From Bostrychus sinensis (lineage: Eukaryota; Chordata; Actinopteri; Gobiiformes; Eleotridae): a stretch of DNA of 64,000 nucleotides. Location: NCBI GenBank assembly GCA_020698575.1, contig CM036251.1:33359288-33423287 (forward strand), given 5' to 3'. The position numbers and the translations under genes were made by a program. Of the stretch, positions 47,858 through 59,662 are shown piece after piece (position 1 is the stretch's first letter; each line of letters starts with the position of its first letter). The notes beneath the pieces were generated by a model. The model ran no database searches. It was not told the origin of the DNA and worked only from the letters and a program-made list of their open reading frames with translations.

Positions 47858-48010
47858 TTCTGTCAGTCTGTCCCAAGGCAGCTGTTACCACCACTGAGTG
47901 TGGGGAGTGAATGAATATTGCAATTGTAAAGAGTCTTTGAGTGTCCAAAAAGGACTATATAAGACTGATGCATTATTATTATTATAATTATTATTTTATT
48001 TTATTTTTTT
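47858..48010 (+). mobile_element. SINE/LINE 3' tail ('actatataagactgatgcattattatt')
   Basis: The block 'gtctttgagtgtcc…ggactatataagactgatgc' followed by (ATT)n is the widespread fish retroposon tail. The same family occurs reversed at 52262-52515. Confidence 0.65.
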
Positions 48011-49405
48011 CACCCATGTTGAGTCTGTTGTAGCAATGAATTCTGAAAGGATCAGTAATGGTCATCTGTTGCCAAAACCATCTTAATTATTCATATTGTG
48101 TGATTCTTGGTGGCTATTTTTTTTATTTCCTCCATAGAGAATGTTTTGTGGTCTGCTCAGCTTATGGCATCATTTGGTGTAGGCAGCCATTATACAACAC
48201 TAAAAGGTTTTACAGCATGACAATTGCAGAGAAGGCGATAACCCTTTTATTTGAGGCCTAATTGAATCATCCAAACACATCAGTTAAGCCAGTGATTCCC
48301 AACTGGTAGGTCAAGACCCAAAGGTGGGTCATGGGAGGGTTGAGTTTGATTGAGTTTTGAGGGTTGAGTAGGGTACATGTGTAAAGATCTTTAATTATTC
48401 AATTCTTTTGTACCTCAGCTTTCACACAAAAATCAAGGTAGAGGTTAAAGCATGTTGGTCCTTTTTGATTGGATGCTATCTATTGCCAGGAATTTTCCAA
48501 AAGATTCTGTAACATGAGAGCAGTTCGTTTAACTCTGTGTGATATAAAGGCTATAAGGGCTCCACATACAGGCTGACACAGTGTTATCTTCTGGAGTCTT
48601 TATGTCCTTCCTGTGTTCCTCTGAGTATTGGACTTTCTACCACCTCCCAAAGACATGCATGTGTAAGTGAACTGTTGAATCCTATCCTGAGCTGCTGTCT
48701 TTGAGCCACTGCTGCAAACTCATGTGGGACTATTAGCTTTCCATATATATCTTATTTATTCAAGTTGTGATGTACATTTGATTTGATGTGAAGGGATCCG
48801 GTGAGGCTTGTGCTCCTAAGAGATAACTCTGTGGCATGTCACTCACGTTATGCTGCGGAATGGTCTGTCTGTCAAAGCAGACATATGTGTCTTTAAAAAG
48901 GGGGTTGCCTCCCCTCGCCTGTCAAGAATCCATCAAACTGAATTGAGCCTATTTGATGACTGTCAGACTCAGTATTTTGAAGTAAAATATTACATATACG
49001 GTTATTTTAATGTCATATAGAAGTATTTGACCCCTACAAAGCAGTAACAACAGCAACAAAAAATAAGCAGTCTAGAGTTTTTATAGTAAGTATGTTTTAA
49101 GCAGAATAAACAAGATAACAACAAAAAATCCAGAAATACAACATTAAAATAGTTCTGTACATTTATTTGCATTTGATCAAGGGAAAAAAAAAAATTCCTA
49201 ATGAACTAACAAGAATACGGACCACTACAGACCGGGTAATGTGCACATTAAGTACAGAGATTAGTTCTGACACACAGAGACTCTACCTGTTTTGAATGGA
49301 AGAGAATGAGTGAATGACAAAAAGAGCTGGTAACTGTGGGGCTATTATTGTCACAAAAGGATTTGTGCTTGTGTAAACAGATGTGTCTGTATTAAGGTGT
49401 GTGCA
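48011..49405. other. Unassigned intron 1 sequence
   Basis: It includes a short SINE block at 48645-48690 ('ctcccaaagacatgcatgtgt') and a hAT-terminus-like 'gtgattcccaactggtaggtcaagaccca' at 48292-48320. No exon is seen. Confidence 0.4.
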
Positions 49406-49407
49406 TA

Positions 49408-49622
49408 CCAAGTTTTGTGTGTGCGTAGGATTTATGCGTGTGTACTATGATTTGTGTGTGCGTATTACATTTTGTGCTTGTGTGCTTAATAAGTTTTGTT
49501 CATGTGCAATATGATTTGTGTGCGTGTGATATGATTTGTGTGTGCGTAATAAGTTTTGCGTGTGCATTATACGATTTGTGTGCTCGTAAAACAATTTGTG
49601 TGTGTGTAAAACAATGTGTGAA
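49408..49622. repeat. Minisatellite, about 20-bp unit (ATGATTTGTGTGTGCGTA)
   Basis: About ten imperfect copies in which 'tttgtgtgtgcgta' alternates with 'atatga', 'ataagt' or 'aaacaa'. A 75-codon frame across it (49438-49665) is repeat-derived. Confidence 0.85.
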
Positions 49623-49919
49623 TTTTATAGAAATGGATATTAAAAGTGCACTAGAATGTGTTTAACTTTGTGAGTCATTCATTAACCAGCTCTTTAGTCT
49701 GGTTCTCCAACGCCACTGCTGATGTAACCCCTCTACTTCTAGCCAGGCTGCAGGAACAAGACCACTCTCCAAGTTTGTCAGGATTTAATAATCAGTCTGA
49801 AATCACAAAATATTAACAGCAATAGTTATGGTGGTGAATGGCCTCAGCTTCTGCCCCTAAACAATGATATTAAACACAAATGAACATTGTAACTGTTACA
49901 GGATGTTCACTTTACAATG

Positions 49920-50651
49920 TAACGTATGTGTGTCCTGAGTCGGACACTTTCAGCTAAAATTCTATTACTTTTTTATCTTCAACAAGTCATAAACTCACTC
50001 ATTTATTATCTTCATTAATGCAAATTGTATAAAATAAAAGTACATTTTCTTATGTTTATAACGATATATTGGTTGGATAGTTTCTTTTACAAATATTTTG
50101 TTGTGGCCGTATGAAAGAGCGCTTTTCTCTGAGGTTTAAGCTTGGCATTGCTATAGCCCTGAGTCGGACACACGGAAGTTCTAATATCGGACACGCTCAG
50201 CTTTCTGGCTTTTTCAGCCTTATTTGTTGGATTTTTTGGCTCTAATTTAAGGCTGGGATATTTACATTAACAAATTTTCACACTCGGTACCTTGTTTCCG
50301 TCTTTCAAAATAAGGTTGTGGGCTAAGCTAACGTTAATCAGAAAATAATGAGACGGACAAAGTTAGCTACAAAAACACTAAGATCACTGAAAGAACGTTG
50401 CCCGAGTGTGACCTGAGCGTTCCCTGCGCATTTCCCTATCAAAATTATTTTCATATCATGATTATTTTATAAACACTTAGCATAAATACACAAAAATTAC
50501 CACAGAGGTAGAGCAATATGCAGAGTTTTTGTTTATCTACCATTAGCCAGTTAACGTCTTTGCGAGCGTCTGTTAGAAGACTGAAAAATAGCAAAAGGTG
50601 AGCGTGTCTGACTCAGGGCCATAGTGTCCGACTCAGGACACACATACGTTA
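49920..50651. mobile_element. 732-bp TIR element with 28-bp perfect terminal inverted repeats
   Basis: Positions 49920-49947 (TAACGTATGTGTGTCC…) and 50624-50651 are exact reverse complements over 28 bp. Subterminal copies of CCTGAGTCGGACAC occur at about 50155-50172 (same orientation) and 50604-50616 (reverse). The outermost TA could be a Tc1-type target duplication, or TAA/TTA a Harbinger-type one. There is no transposase. Perfect ends suggest recent insertion. Confidence 0.85.
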
Positions 50652-51835
50652 TCTTTATCCAGCCATAGCAGGTACACTCCCCTGTCAGGCTAACTGCCAG
50701 TTAAGTGTACAATTTTATTAAAAGACATTAAATTAGAGAGCCCAACTATTTACATACCGTTCTCATATCTCTCAACAGCAGAAGGGGAGGAGCTGAGGGG
50801 TGTTGCTAGGGTAACCACCACCACCAGTTAATAAGGCGTTTAAATAAAATGAGGGAATTGCAACTTATGTAAAAAGGACAGGAAAACAGACAATGTTTTG
50901 ACAAAATTCAATACAAAATAACCCTGTTACACTGAGAGCTGTTTTTTTCATAACAAAAATGCAAGATGCTGATTGGATAAATGCACCATCACGCTGGCTG
51001 ATCAATGATGATTGGGAAACTAGCAGAAGATTTTTGACAGTGAGACCCATTATCAATATGAAACAGGTCTGGAACCTCTCACATTAAGACTGATGATTCA
51101 ATTTCAATCCAATTGTGTCCATTGGTTCCATTCGTTCATCTTCTTTCATCCACTCCAATTAGGCCATTCTTTGCAAATCAAGTTCAAATGGACAGGAACC
51201 AGAGTAATTGTATGTATAGAATAGTATATAAAATGGGTGGCCAGTGCATAGTCTTTTGGTGACTATCTCCCTATACAGGCACGGAACATGAACTGTGTTT
51301 AAAATAGAATAAGGTTTAAAGCTAAAGCCTGTGTAACGTGTTCCCCAGAGTTCTTTCTTCTGAATAATGAAGGTTCAGAAGATGTAACCCTGCGGCTGCT
51401 CCAGCACATTTACATGCCTTACATTTACATGAGGCTAATGCTGTTAAATGGGCACTATTCATAAACCTATGCTTTCTTAAAGATCATGTCACACTGCTGT
51501 ATTCCATCATTCTGTTGTGGCAGCCGTGGAGGGCTCACACACAGCAGATTCACAAAATAGAGCAAAACAAACGTATCATGGTGTTTGACTCAGAGGCTCA
51601 GCTGTGGCACTGTCAGTCTGTTTATCACGGCTGCCTTATCCATGACCCCAAACAAACTGCTCCTAATGCGCTGTTAGAGAAACGACCCCAGGGCCACATG
51701 GCTGTGCTCAGAGACTGCGAAGGCCAATCAGGAGTCAGATAGAGGGCTAGCCGCAGGGCTCGACTCTGAAGTGGGAGTTAGAATCGTTTGACCTGCCTGT
51801 TTAGAAAATAATGAATAGGAGTGGATCTAGATTCT
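50652..51835. other. Unassigned intron 1 sequence
   Basis: No exon or named repeat is seen. The short frame at 51515-51742 has no recognised family. Confidence 0.35.
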
Positions 51836-51837
51836 AT

Positions 51838-52080
51838 TACTCAAGTAGAGTTTGCATGTTCTTCCTGTGTCTGGGTGGGTTTCCGCCGGCTGCTCTGGTT
51901 GGCTCTGGCATCCACCCACTTAAAACATGCCCACTATTGGGCTAATTTTCCAGCTAGGCAGTCCTGACCAGGATCCTGGGTCAGTCCCTGGGTGCTGTCC
52001 TGTGGTTGCCCACTGCTCCTGACAGTTTTCCCTAGTGGCATCGAAGGATGGGTCAAATGCAGGACAATCTAGTTTTCCAT
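51838..52080 (+). mobile_element. SINE copy (family of 6035, 59945)
   Basis: It runs from 'gagtttgcatgttcttcctgtgtctgggtgggtttccgcc' to 'ggatgggtcaaatgcaggac'. The tRNA-like head is truncated. Confidence 0.65.
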
Positions 52081-52261
52081 AACCTTAATTCAGTTAGATG
52101 TGTTTATTTTCTAATGCATACTTTAATTCTAACTTACATTTTTAAGGAAGATATTATTTTTCCTGAGGTAAATGTTTAAAGTCTCTAATTAAGTTAACAG
52201 TTTTGGTCATGGTGGCTAAGTGGGTAGGACACTCTCTTCACATCCAGATGCTGGGTAGTAG

Positions 52262-52263
52262 CA

Positions 52264-52326
<63 letters not shown>

Positions 52327-52515
52327 CATTAGTCTTATATGGTGCTTTTCTAGACACTCAAAGTCACTTTACAATTTGGTGCATTATTCCTTCACTCCTC
52401 AGTAACACTTGGTGGTGGTGAGCTACTTCTGTAGCCACAGCTGCCAAGGGGCAGACTGACAGAAGCGTGGCTGCCATTTTGCACCTACAGCCCCTCCGAC
52501 CACCACCAAACACAG
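52262..52515 (-). mobile_element. SINE with (ATT)n tail
   Basis: On the minus strand the body ('gtggtggtgagctac'-type region, then 'aaagtgactttgagtgtctagaaaagcaccatataagac') ends 'taatgcatt' and an (ATT)n tail. On the plus strand the tail is the pure AAT array at 52265-52325. It belongs to the same family as 47858-48010. Confidence 0.7.
52265..52325. repeat. (AAT)n microsatellite
   Basis: About 20 perfect AAT units, the expanded tail of the SINE. Confidence 0.95.
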
Positions 52516-52534
52516 TCACACTGACAAATTCATA

Positions 52535-52590
52535 CAGTAGTAGTAGCAGTGGCAGCTGTAGTAATAGTAGCAGTAGTGGTAGTAGTAAAG
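52535..52590. repeat. (GTA)n-like imperfect trinucleotide repeat
   Basis: gtagtagtagcagtgg and gtagtggtagtagtaa variants. Confidence 0.8.
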
Positions 52591-53284
52591 AATGGCGATG
52601 GAACCAGTAGTTAGAGTTGGCAGTCCATTAACCTACAATGTTTTCATCTTTTTCAAGTAATAATTTTGTTGACTACTAATATTATTTTGAAGCAACAGTA
52701 CTATTACTGGAGTACAGAGTAATTAATGGGCCTCTGGCCTCACATTTGTATAAACAACAGGGAGTATTGTGGGTAATTACAGTTGTGTAGTGCTGTGGTG
52801 TGCAACAGCTCGGTAAAGCTATAGCCACAGGAGAGGCTGGGAATATCCTAATGCAGCATTAGTTACTTTAACGAGAACACAATTAGCCATCTAATTAAAG
52901 GAACGTGTTGAGAGGAAACCCAGGGCTCCTCCGGGGCTCTACCTTTATCTGTCTGCCACAGTTGTAATTACTGGACACCATTTTCATTAGGAAAGTGTTA
53001 GAGATCCAAGACTTCGATGCAGACTCTTGGGAATGAGTTTTTGTAAAGATAAATACTGACATTTCTGTCAAAACCAATTGTAGAGCAGTTGTAGATCAGA
53101 TTGTCTCCTATAGTGGAGTCACAAGGGATTTTTAGCTGTTATTTACTATATACAGAGAAGCCATGTTTTGCTTACAAACTAGGACAGATTGGCCATTTAC
53201 TATAAAAAAAACAAAAAAACATGAAGTTTCTGGAGAGTGCAGGCTCAAAGCTTTTAAACTCTCCTGCAATGGTAGATACTTTCA

Positions 53285-53795
53285 GGCCCAATCCAGGACT
53301 AAACCAATTTTAAACCAGGACAAAACCAGGTCCAAACCAGTACTAAACCAGGACTAAATCAGGACAAAACCAAGACTATTCCCAACTATATCAGGATAAT
53401 TTCAGGTCTATACCAGGACTAGACCAGATCTAAACCAAAGCTAAAACAGAACTAAACCAGGTCTAAGCCAGGACAGATCCAGGATAATTTCAGCACTAAT
53501 CCAGGTCTAAACCAGGGTTAAACCAGGTCTAAACCAGGTCTAAACCAGGACTAAACTAGGACAGATCCAGGATAATTTCAGCACTAATCCAGGTCTAAAC
53601 CAGGGTTAAACCAGATCTAAACCAAGACTAAACCAGATCTAAACCAGGTCTAAACCAGGACTAAACCAGGCCTAAAACAGAACTAAACCAGGATTAAACC
53701 AGATCTAAACCAGCCCTAAAACAGAACTAAACCAGGACTAAACCGGTCTAAACCCAACCCCAACTGAAGCAGGACTAAAACAGGCCTAAACTTAA
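53285..53795. repeat. 12-mer minisatellite, family TAAACCAGGACT
   Basis: About 40 degenerate 12-bp units (taaaccaggact, taaaccaggtct, taaaccagatct) plus a duplicated block of about 100 bp containing 'acagatccaggataatttcagcactaatcc' (53470-53500 and 53560-53590). Confidence 0.9.
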
Positions 53796-54429
53796 TCATA
53801 AATGACTCCTGAGCACTACCAGAAGACGGCCACGTACCACCACTGGTGCCTGTACCACAATTTGAGAACCACTGCTTGAAGACATTGCTTTGTGATGTCC
53901 AAACATACATTTTTATTTTTAGAGTTTTCTTAATCACAGACATTGTCTAACACTTAAGGGCCGAAGGAGACCAGACTTATCAGTTTGAGGCAGTTATTGT
54001 GAGTACTTGTGGGTTAATTGCAAGGCTAAAACTTAAAGACAAAAGCCCTGCACCACTCAGTGACAACAGCAGCACTAATCTGGATAATCATGTTGTGATT
54101 GACAGGTGTGAGGCCCTCAACATCCATTTACCCAGAATTCATTTAAGAGGCCTGGATTTGGGTAAAAAGCAGAGACAGAGAGGAGATGTGGTGTTGAGAG
54201 AAGGGACAGTATCAGACCAGCCTTAAGATTATCAGATGGGTTTAACTTCACACAGTTGCTCTGGGTAGAGTCTGTGGGGTGCTTCCGCTCCTGCCCCAGC
54301 CTCGATTCGGTCCAACTTTCTAATAAATGGTACTTTTTGGTCTAAACAAGCTGCCATAGTATGCTGCAGAAAACTGGAGAAATGGCTCGTGGTCTGACTG
54401 GAGATGACAGGTTCAAATATCTTCTGTAT

Positions 54430-54835
54430 GCAATGTTTTTTTAGTATAAACAGCAGTAATTTTAAAAATGTCTTCTTTTGGGGAGCTGTCACTTTGACTT
54501 TGCAGAGAATGCTTGGATTAGGTGTCTGTCACCCCCTGCTGGCAACACTGGGACTGGACACGCTAACATAGATAAATTAGTTGCCTGCTTCGTAGTGACA
54601 GCAATTTAAGTGCTGAAATGATCGAGACCTATGATGGTGTATGGCCTTTAGAAACACAAAGCACTTCCTGGTCTCATGTGTCTATGTAGAGCTGTGGAAC
54701 CAAGCGTTTTCAGCTGTTAAGAAGGGGACAGCCTCAGCATACAGGATTACTCAGACATGTGTTGTGTTAAACAAAATATTACTCTGGGTATGTTTTTGAG
54801 GAAGAAACAGTATAACATGTTTAAAAGCTCATTAA
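54430..54835 (+). repeat. Interspersed repeat, uninterrupted copy (family of 33790)
   Basis: It matches the two halves of 33790-34980 in order without the hAT insertion, so it shows the empty site. Confidence 0.6.
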
Positions 54836-54839
54836 CCAT

Positions 54840-55612
54840 AAACTCTCGCATTTAATACATTAAGTAGTTGTTGAATCTGTAAAATACTTTTTAAATCAGC
54901 CATACTGTGTGCCGTCATCTTTAGTGAGTGGCCCTCCTCTTCATATATTTTTCAGTATATGGCCCTCAATGTAAAAAGTTTGGACACCCCTTATTTAAAT
55001 AGATATTTTTGTGTGATACTTGAATACATTTTTCCCCCTCATGTGTAGTGAAGAAAGTGACTCTCATGTGAATGCATAGGTTAAGAAGGAGGTTGACATT
55101 CTTTAGGCAGAAAGTGTAAATGGACTTTATCATACTGTATAACACTTTTTTTTTTTTACCTCCACTCAAATCACTTTATATCAAGGAACCATTCATCATT
55201 CACTGAAGGATTGGGACTGGCTCAAAGAGAACACTGACCTCTGACCCCTTGTGACTTGTTTTTTAAGTTACATAGATGTTTTAAATGTAGTTCATGTTTT
55301 GGTGAAACAGTAGCTTTTCTTTCTCAGTTTAAATGGGTCTACTGAAAGGGCAGCCCATCTCAAATGTGTGTTTTCTGCTATAAACTTTGGAGATTACTGC
55401 TTTTAATTGCCCAGCACCCACCTGCAGTCTCAGGGCATTTAGATGACAGCGTGTTTTGCTGAATCCGCAAAGGTTCGATTGCAGTTTGGCCTTTTGTTTA
55501 CATGAAGACGGGCTTTCTCTTTTCCGAATCCTCAATCTTTTGAAAACGCTTGAGGTGTTTTGGTCTCACAGTGGGAGCTGCTCAAAGCTGCTCCGCTCTC
55601 ATGTAAACTGTG
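54840..55612. other. Unassigned intron 1 sequence
   Basis: The stretch 55480-55612 is rich in 'gtttacatg/catgtaaac' blocks that resume after the solo LTR (56385-56450), suggesting an older TIR element into which the LTR inserted. No exon is seen. Confidence 0.4.
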
Positions 55613-55617
55613 AAAAC

Positions 55618-56027
55618 TGTAAAGGAGGGCACAACTCTAGTCAAGTCCGGTTAGAAATGTGTTTATTACACAAAGAGGCACGAGTGTCCAAATGATCCCA
55701 AAAGGCAAAATCCAAAATCACAAAAAGAAGTCAGAAGAACACACAATCTCACGAGGTAAGTGGCTGGTACGCAGGCAAACTGAAATGAAGTGACGAACTA
55801 GCAAAGGACAAAGGGAAGTAGGGGCTTAAATACACTGCGGGATGTGGAGACAAGTAGACACAGGTGAAGCACATAAGCGAGGGTCAGGTGGTAACATAAG
55901 GCGGGAAACCAAACAAGGGCAGGAAGTGAAGGGACCTGAAATGAGACAGGTGAGTCCAAAAAATAAAACAGGAAATGCATAAAGACAAAAGAAAAACATG
56001 ACCTAGGTGCTAGTGCTGGACATGACA
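55618..56027 (-). repeat. Solo LTR of an LTR retrotransposon
   Basis: 410 bp with TG…CA borders, flanked by the perfect 5-bp direct repeat AAAAC (55613-55617 and 56028-56032). On the minus strand it has a TATTTAAG promoter-like box (about 55833-55825) and an AATAAA (55667-55662) at LTR-like spacing. No internal retrotransposon sequence lies next to it, so LTR-LTR recombination probably removed the body. Confidence 0.82.
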
Positions 56028-56032
56028 AAAAC

Positions 56033-57671
56033 AGCAACTCACTGAAAACTATGACATAACAGCTGCAATCTGAACAGTGACTGGCTGTCTGCCCGGCACT
56101 TGTCAGCTGACTCGCGAGTGCAAAATACAAGGCTTTTATACCTCACACGTTCATATTTATTCCAGTAACTGTCAGTAATATCTGTATAAGTACTTACTTT
56201 GATGAGAGACTTTATGAGAATGGCTCCAGGATTAGTTGGGAAGTTGTAGACTAGAACAAAATTTTCATCTGCTGTTTACTCACCGTGTGGTGTAGAGCAT
56301 TTGTGGGGCCCGCAGCGCCATTTGATGGACAAATATGGGTACTAGAGCTTACTTTAGTTTTCTTTACACTTAAGCGTTTTCATGTAAATGCGAATCGCGG
56401 GCAGCATGTTGCGTTTTGCGACCAGTGTTGTCGTGTAAACAGGTCTTCAAACAGACATCCTGACTTTGAGGCATGTTTAAAATCAGTCAAGTGACAAAAG
56501 ACCTTTGTTTACCAGTATCCTGTCCTGAGGCAACAACAGTAGTATTAAACAAACCTTCACTTTAGCTCAATATGAATGACCTGTCAGGTTCTCACAAATG
56601 TAAAATGGAATGACATTGCTCTAAATGTTTTCTCTACCCACTCACTGAGGAGCCTGGGGAAATAACCACACCATGGTTTAAGCCAAAAAAAAAATCCATG
56701 ACTCTATTAATATTTTATTATTGAATACTTTGAGGGCCATGGAGAAAACCTGAGAGTTTCTATATGTGCCTGTCTGCAGCATTGGAATAAAACCATAGAG
56801 ATATATTTGGAAATGTAGCTTGATTGAGTTTGAGCTGCTTCACCTGCCTGGCCATATTTCCACTGTGAGATAATCACCTGTTTATGATTTTGTCTGCTGT
56901 TTCTTAATACGGGATGTCCAAACATTTTTTTTACAATTAAAAAAAAAAAAAAGTTACAAAAGCAAATGAACAGACAAGTATGTGGAAATTATTACAAAAT
57001 GAGGAGTAGCCATTGAAGTTTTTTTTGCCTCATTTATTACACCTCTATATGGGCACTATTGGTTGCATGAAGCACAACAAGGCAGTACTGGATTCGCTAT
57101 AGCAGAGCCTCATCAGTGGTGATCCCACAAAACACATTCACCGTTGGACTTTGTCTGTGAAGTTCCTGAGTCACGTGATTAAAAACTTTGATAACCACTG
57201 AGTGCATAAAACAAATCTGATATAGATATCTCAGCAATTGCCTATGTAATATATTTATAAATTGTAAAGAGACTTTATGAATATGTATTATTAAAAAAAT
57301 GCGTAACATTCAAGGGGAGGAATGAATATTGCTGCTAAATAGCTGGAGAAAAGAGTGCAGAAAGTACTTTTTAAAATTAAAAAAATTAAAAAAGTATTTT
57401 TAAAATTCAGCGCATGAATGGCTGATAAACACTGCAGATTTTTGGGGGGGACTGGTATGTACGGCCAATTTTCTTAATTTTATGACAATATAATTTAGCC
57501 ATTTGTTTTAGTAATGCTTATTAAAACACAAACAAATGTTTTTGGACAGTTGGACAGTGAGAACAGTTAAAGACTGACAATGATTTTTTGAGAAAACCAT
57601 TTAGGAAATCTCATTCAAACTTGTTGTGCAGGTAGAGCTGTGGGAGAGCTAGAAAATTCTTATGTATTTTT
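56033..57671. other. Unassigned intron 1 sequence
   Basis: No exon is seen. Short A-runs occur at 56684-56694 and 56940-56952. Confidence 0.35.
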
Positions 57672-58211
57672 TGGTAACACTTTAGTTTAGGGTTCACCTA
57701 TTAACCATTAACTAAGTGCTAATTAGCATGCTAGTTAGTGGTTAAATAGCGCTCAATTGGTAATTATAAAGCACTTATTAATTACCCTTATTCTGTGTGA
57801 CAATATTCTACAATATTTTCCCCTTAGTTAACTCATAATTACTGCTCATTAGTAGGAAATAAGGAAGTTGTTGGACTTCCTTACTTCCAGAAATGATTAT
57901 CTTAATGTGATTTTTGGAGTATAAGCATTACTCGGGAATAGTACCACAAAAATCTTATTAAGATCATCATTTCTGGAAGTAAGGAAGTCCAACAACTTCC
58001 TTACTTCCTACTAATGAGCAGTAAGAGTAAGAGTTTATTAAAGAGAAAATTAGTTAATAGTTGCAAATTAGTTGTAGAATATGGTCACACAGAAGAAGGG
58101 ATTAATAGGTGCTTTATAATTACCAATTAAAATTTAATTAACCACCAACTAGCATGCTAATTAGCACTTAGTTCAAGGTTAACAGGTAGACTCTACACTA
58201 AAGTGTTACCA
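57672..58211. mobile_element. 540-bp palindromic (fold-back) MITE
   Basis: Nearly the whole element is an inverted repeat. The ends are TGGTAACACTTTA and its complement; inner matched blocks include 'tagcatgctaattagcac', 'tttataatta' and a long, almost perfect stem around 57845-57910 against 57965-58022 ('ggaagttgttggacttcctta…'). The loop is about 60 bp near 57910-57965. No coding capacity. Confidence 0.88.
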
Positions 58212-59472
58212 GTTTTTTGTTCTATGAGGTTCTATGCCAGAGAAACGAGCTATTTTTTTTATTTACTTATTTAGTTTTAATTTTTTTTTATTGCCGTTTT
58301 GAGCTTTTCAGGCTGAGATACAGCATGTTTGGATGTTTCTTATGAACTGCAGTGTAAGAGCCCAAGCTGCTACAAGATGGTTGGGGAAGCTGGGGTCCTC
58401 TGCAAAATCTGCATTCAAGTGCAAGCCAATTGTCTAAAAAATGCAAAAATCTGTAGCTCTTTCATCTTCTTATCCGATCCCAGTAACTATGGGCCTTTGG
58501 CTGGGTACACCCTGGACAGTGGACAGTTGGTCGCAGGGCTGACACTTAGAGACACACACTGGCATACTGTACAAGTATTCACTCTCACAGGTCTTTGTTA
58601 GTAAATGTATTTCCAAACAAATACTTTCTGAGTGGTCATAACATAAGGATAAACATAGCCTTTCTATTTGATTCAGTTATCTACATATACTGTAACTGGT
58701 AAATGGTCACATTTATCAAAGCATAGGCATAGACAGTATGGGCAACTGCATATGGGTGCCACGTGACTGGGGGTCAGTTCATTTAGAAAATAAACCCTGG
58801 GATTAGTGATACATTATCATTTTAATCAGAATAAAACACATTCCATTGCTGGGACATTATTATTGTCTTATTTATTGAGGATAATACAATGATCATGTGT
58901 GGACTAATTTCACTAAGGGTGATAATATATACCTCTGTTTGAGTGAGACCACCATTTAGGATTTATTATATGCCCAAAATGTGCAAAATATAGCTACCTT
59001 GACATATGTTCATGCAAAAAATGTCAGTAAAATCTAAGCAGGCAACAATAAACTTTCATGTAAAACAATTTTTAGTTCAAAATTGAATTCACTACAAAAG
59101 AACATTGTTAACAATATAAATAATAAAAGGATAAATATACTGTTTACAACAGAGACTAATGTGTGTCTGTGAGCATGCACACTGTGTATGCACGCCTCTC
59201 CTCGTCTCTTTCCCTTTCTGCGTGACTCTCTCTTCTCTTGAGCTTGTACTCTTCTACTTTTTTCTTATGTTTTTTCACAGTTGGCAAACAAAACAGAGCT
59301 TGTTATTGTGACACGAGAGTAAAAAAAAAAAAAAGAACAGTTTGTGCATCACACTGACATGGAAAAAAGCTGTTCAAAAGATTCGTATCATCCGTAAACA
59401 TTACATCTCTATTATAGCTTCGAATGGAAAGGGGGGATGATCATGCTTTTATGTGTTTGTGTTTTTTTACAG
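58212..59472. other. End of intron 1, mostly unassigned
   Basis: It contains a SINE fragment at about 58485-58595 and a poly(A) at 59321-59334. The last 60 bases give the T-rich acceptor tract for exon 2. Confidence 0.5.
58485..58595 (-). mobile_element. SINE fragment
   Basis: The 'gttggtcgcagggctgacact…tattcactctcaca' block is shared with 31880-31960. Confidence 0.45.
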
Positions 59473-59662
59473 ATGTTCATATTCCGCGCCGTGACCATCA
59501 CCGTGCCAGAGAACTTCACACAGTGCACCACCCACGGCAGCTTCGTGCAGCGCTGGCAGGAGACGCTCTACAACATGTTCACCTTCGCTTGCCTCTTCCT
59601 GCTGCCCCTCATCATCATGATCTTCTGCTACACACGCATCCTCATCGAGATCTCCAGCCGCA
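59473..59662 (+). CDS. gnrhr: GnRH receptor, coding exon 2 (ECL2, TM5, start of ICL3)
   Basis: This exon encodes residues 177-239 plus the first base of codon 240. It follows a clean acceptor (T-rich tract, then ACAG at 59469-59472) and continues exon 1 in phase 0, so Q176 is followed by M177. ECL2 carries a sequon at N190 and C194, the partner of C116. TM5 spans about 208-232 and includes the conserved YNMFTF-type start and P221. The donor is CA|GTAACT at 59662/59663, leaving codon 240 split as A|TG. Reading past the donor in frame gives a tail without any receptor similarity, which supports the splice call. At 190 nt the exon is somewhat shorter than the mammalian counterpart, mostly through a shorter ECL2 and ICL3. 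Confidence 0.95.

Noticed and set aside
49438..49665. Cysteine-rich small secreted protein
   Set aside because: The Cys-Val-Cys pattern is the translation of a GTGTGTGCGTA minisatellite and lacks a signal peptide or a flanking gene structure.
52203..52421. Poly-asparagine ORF
   Set aside because: It comes entirely from the (AAT)n tail of a SINE.
59424..59472. In-frame ATG at 59437 upstream of exon 2 as an alternative start
   Set aside because: The sequence before 59473 is a poly-T acceptor tract encoding a run of hydrophobic residues with no receptor similarity.
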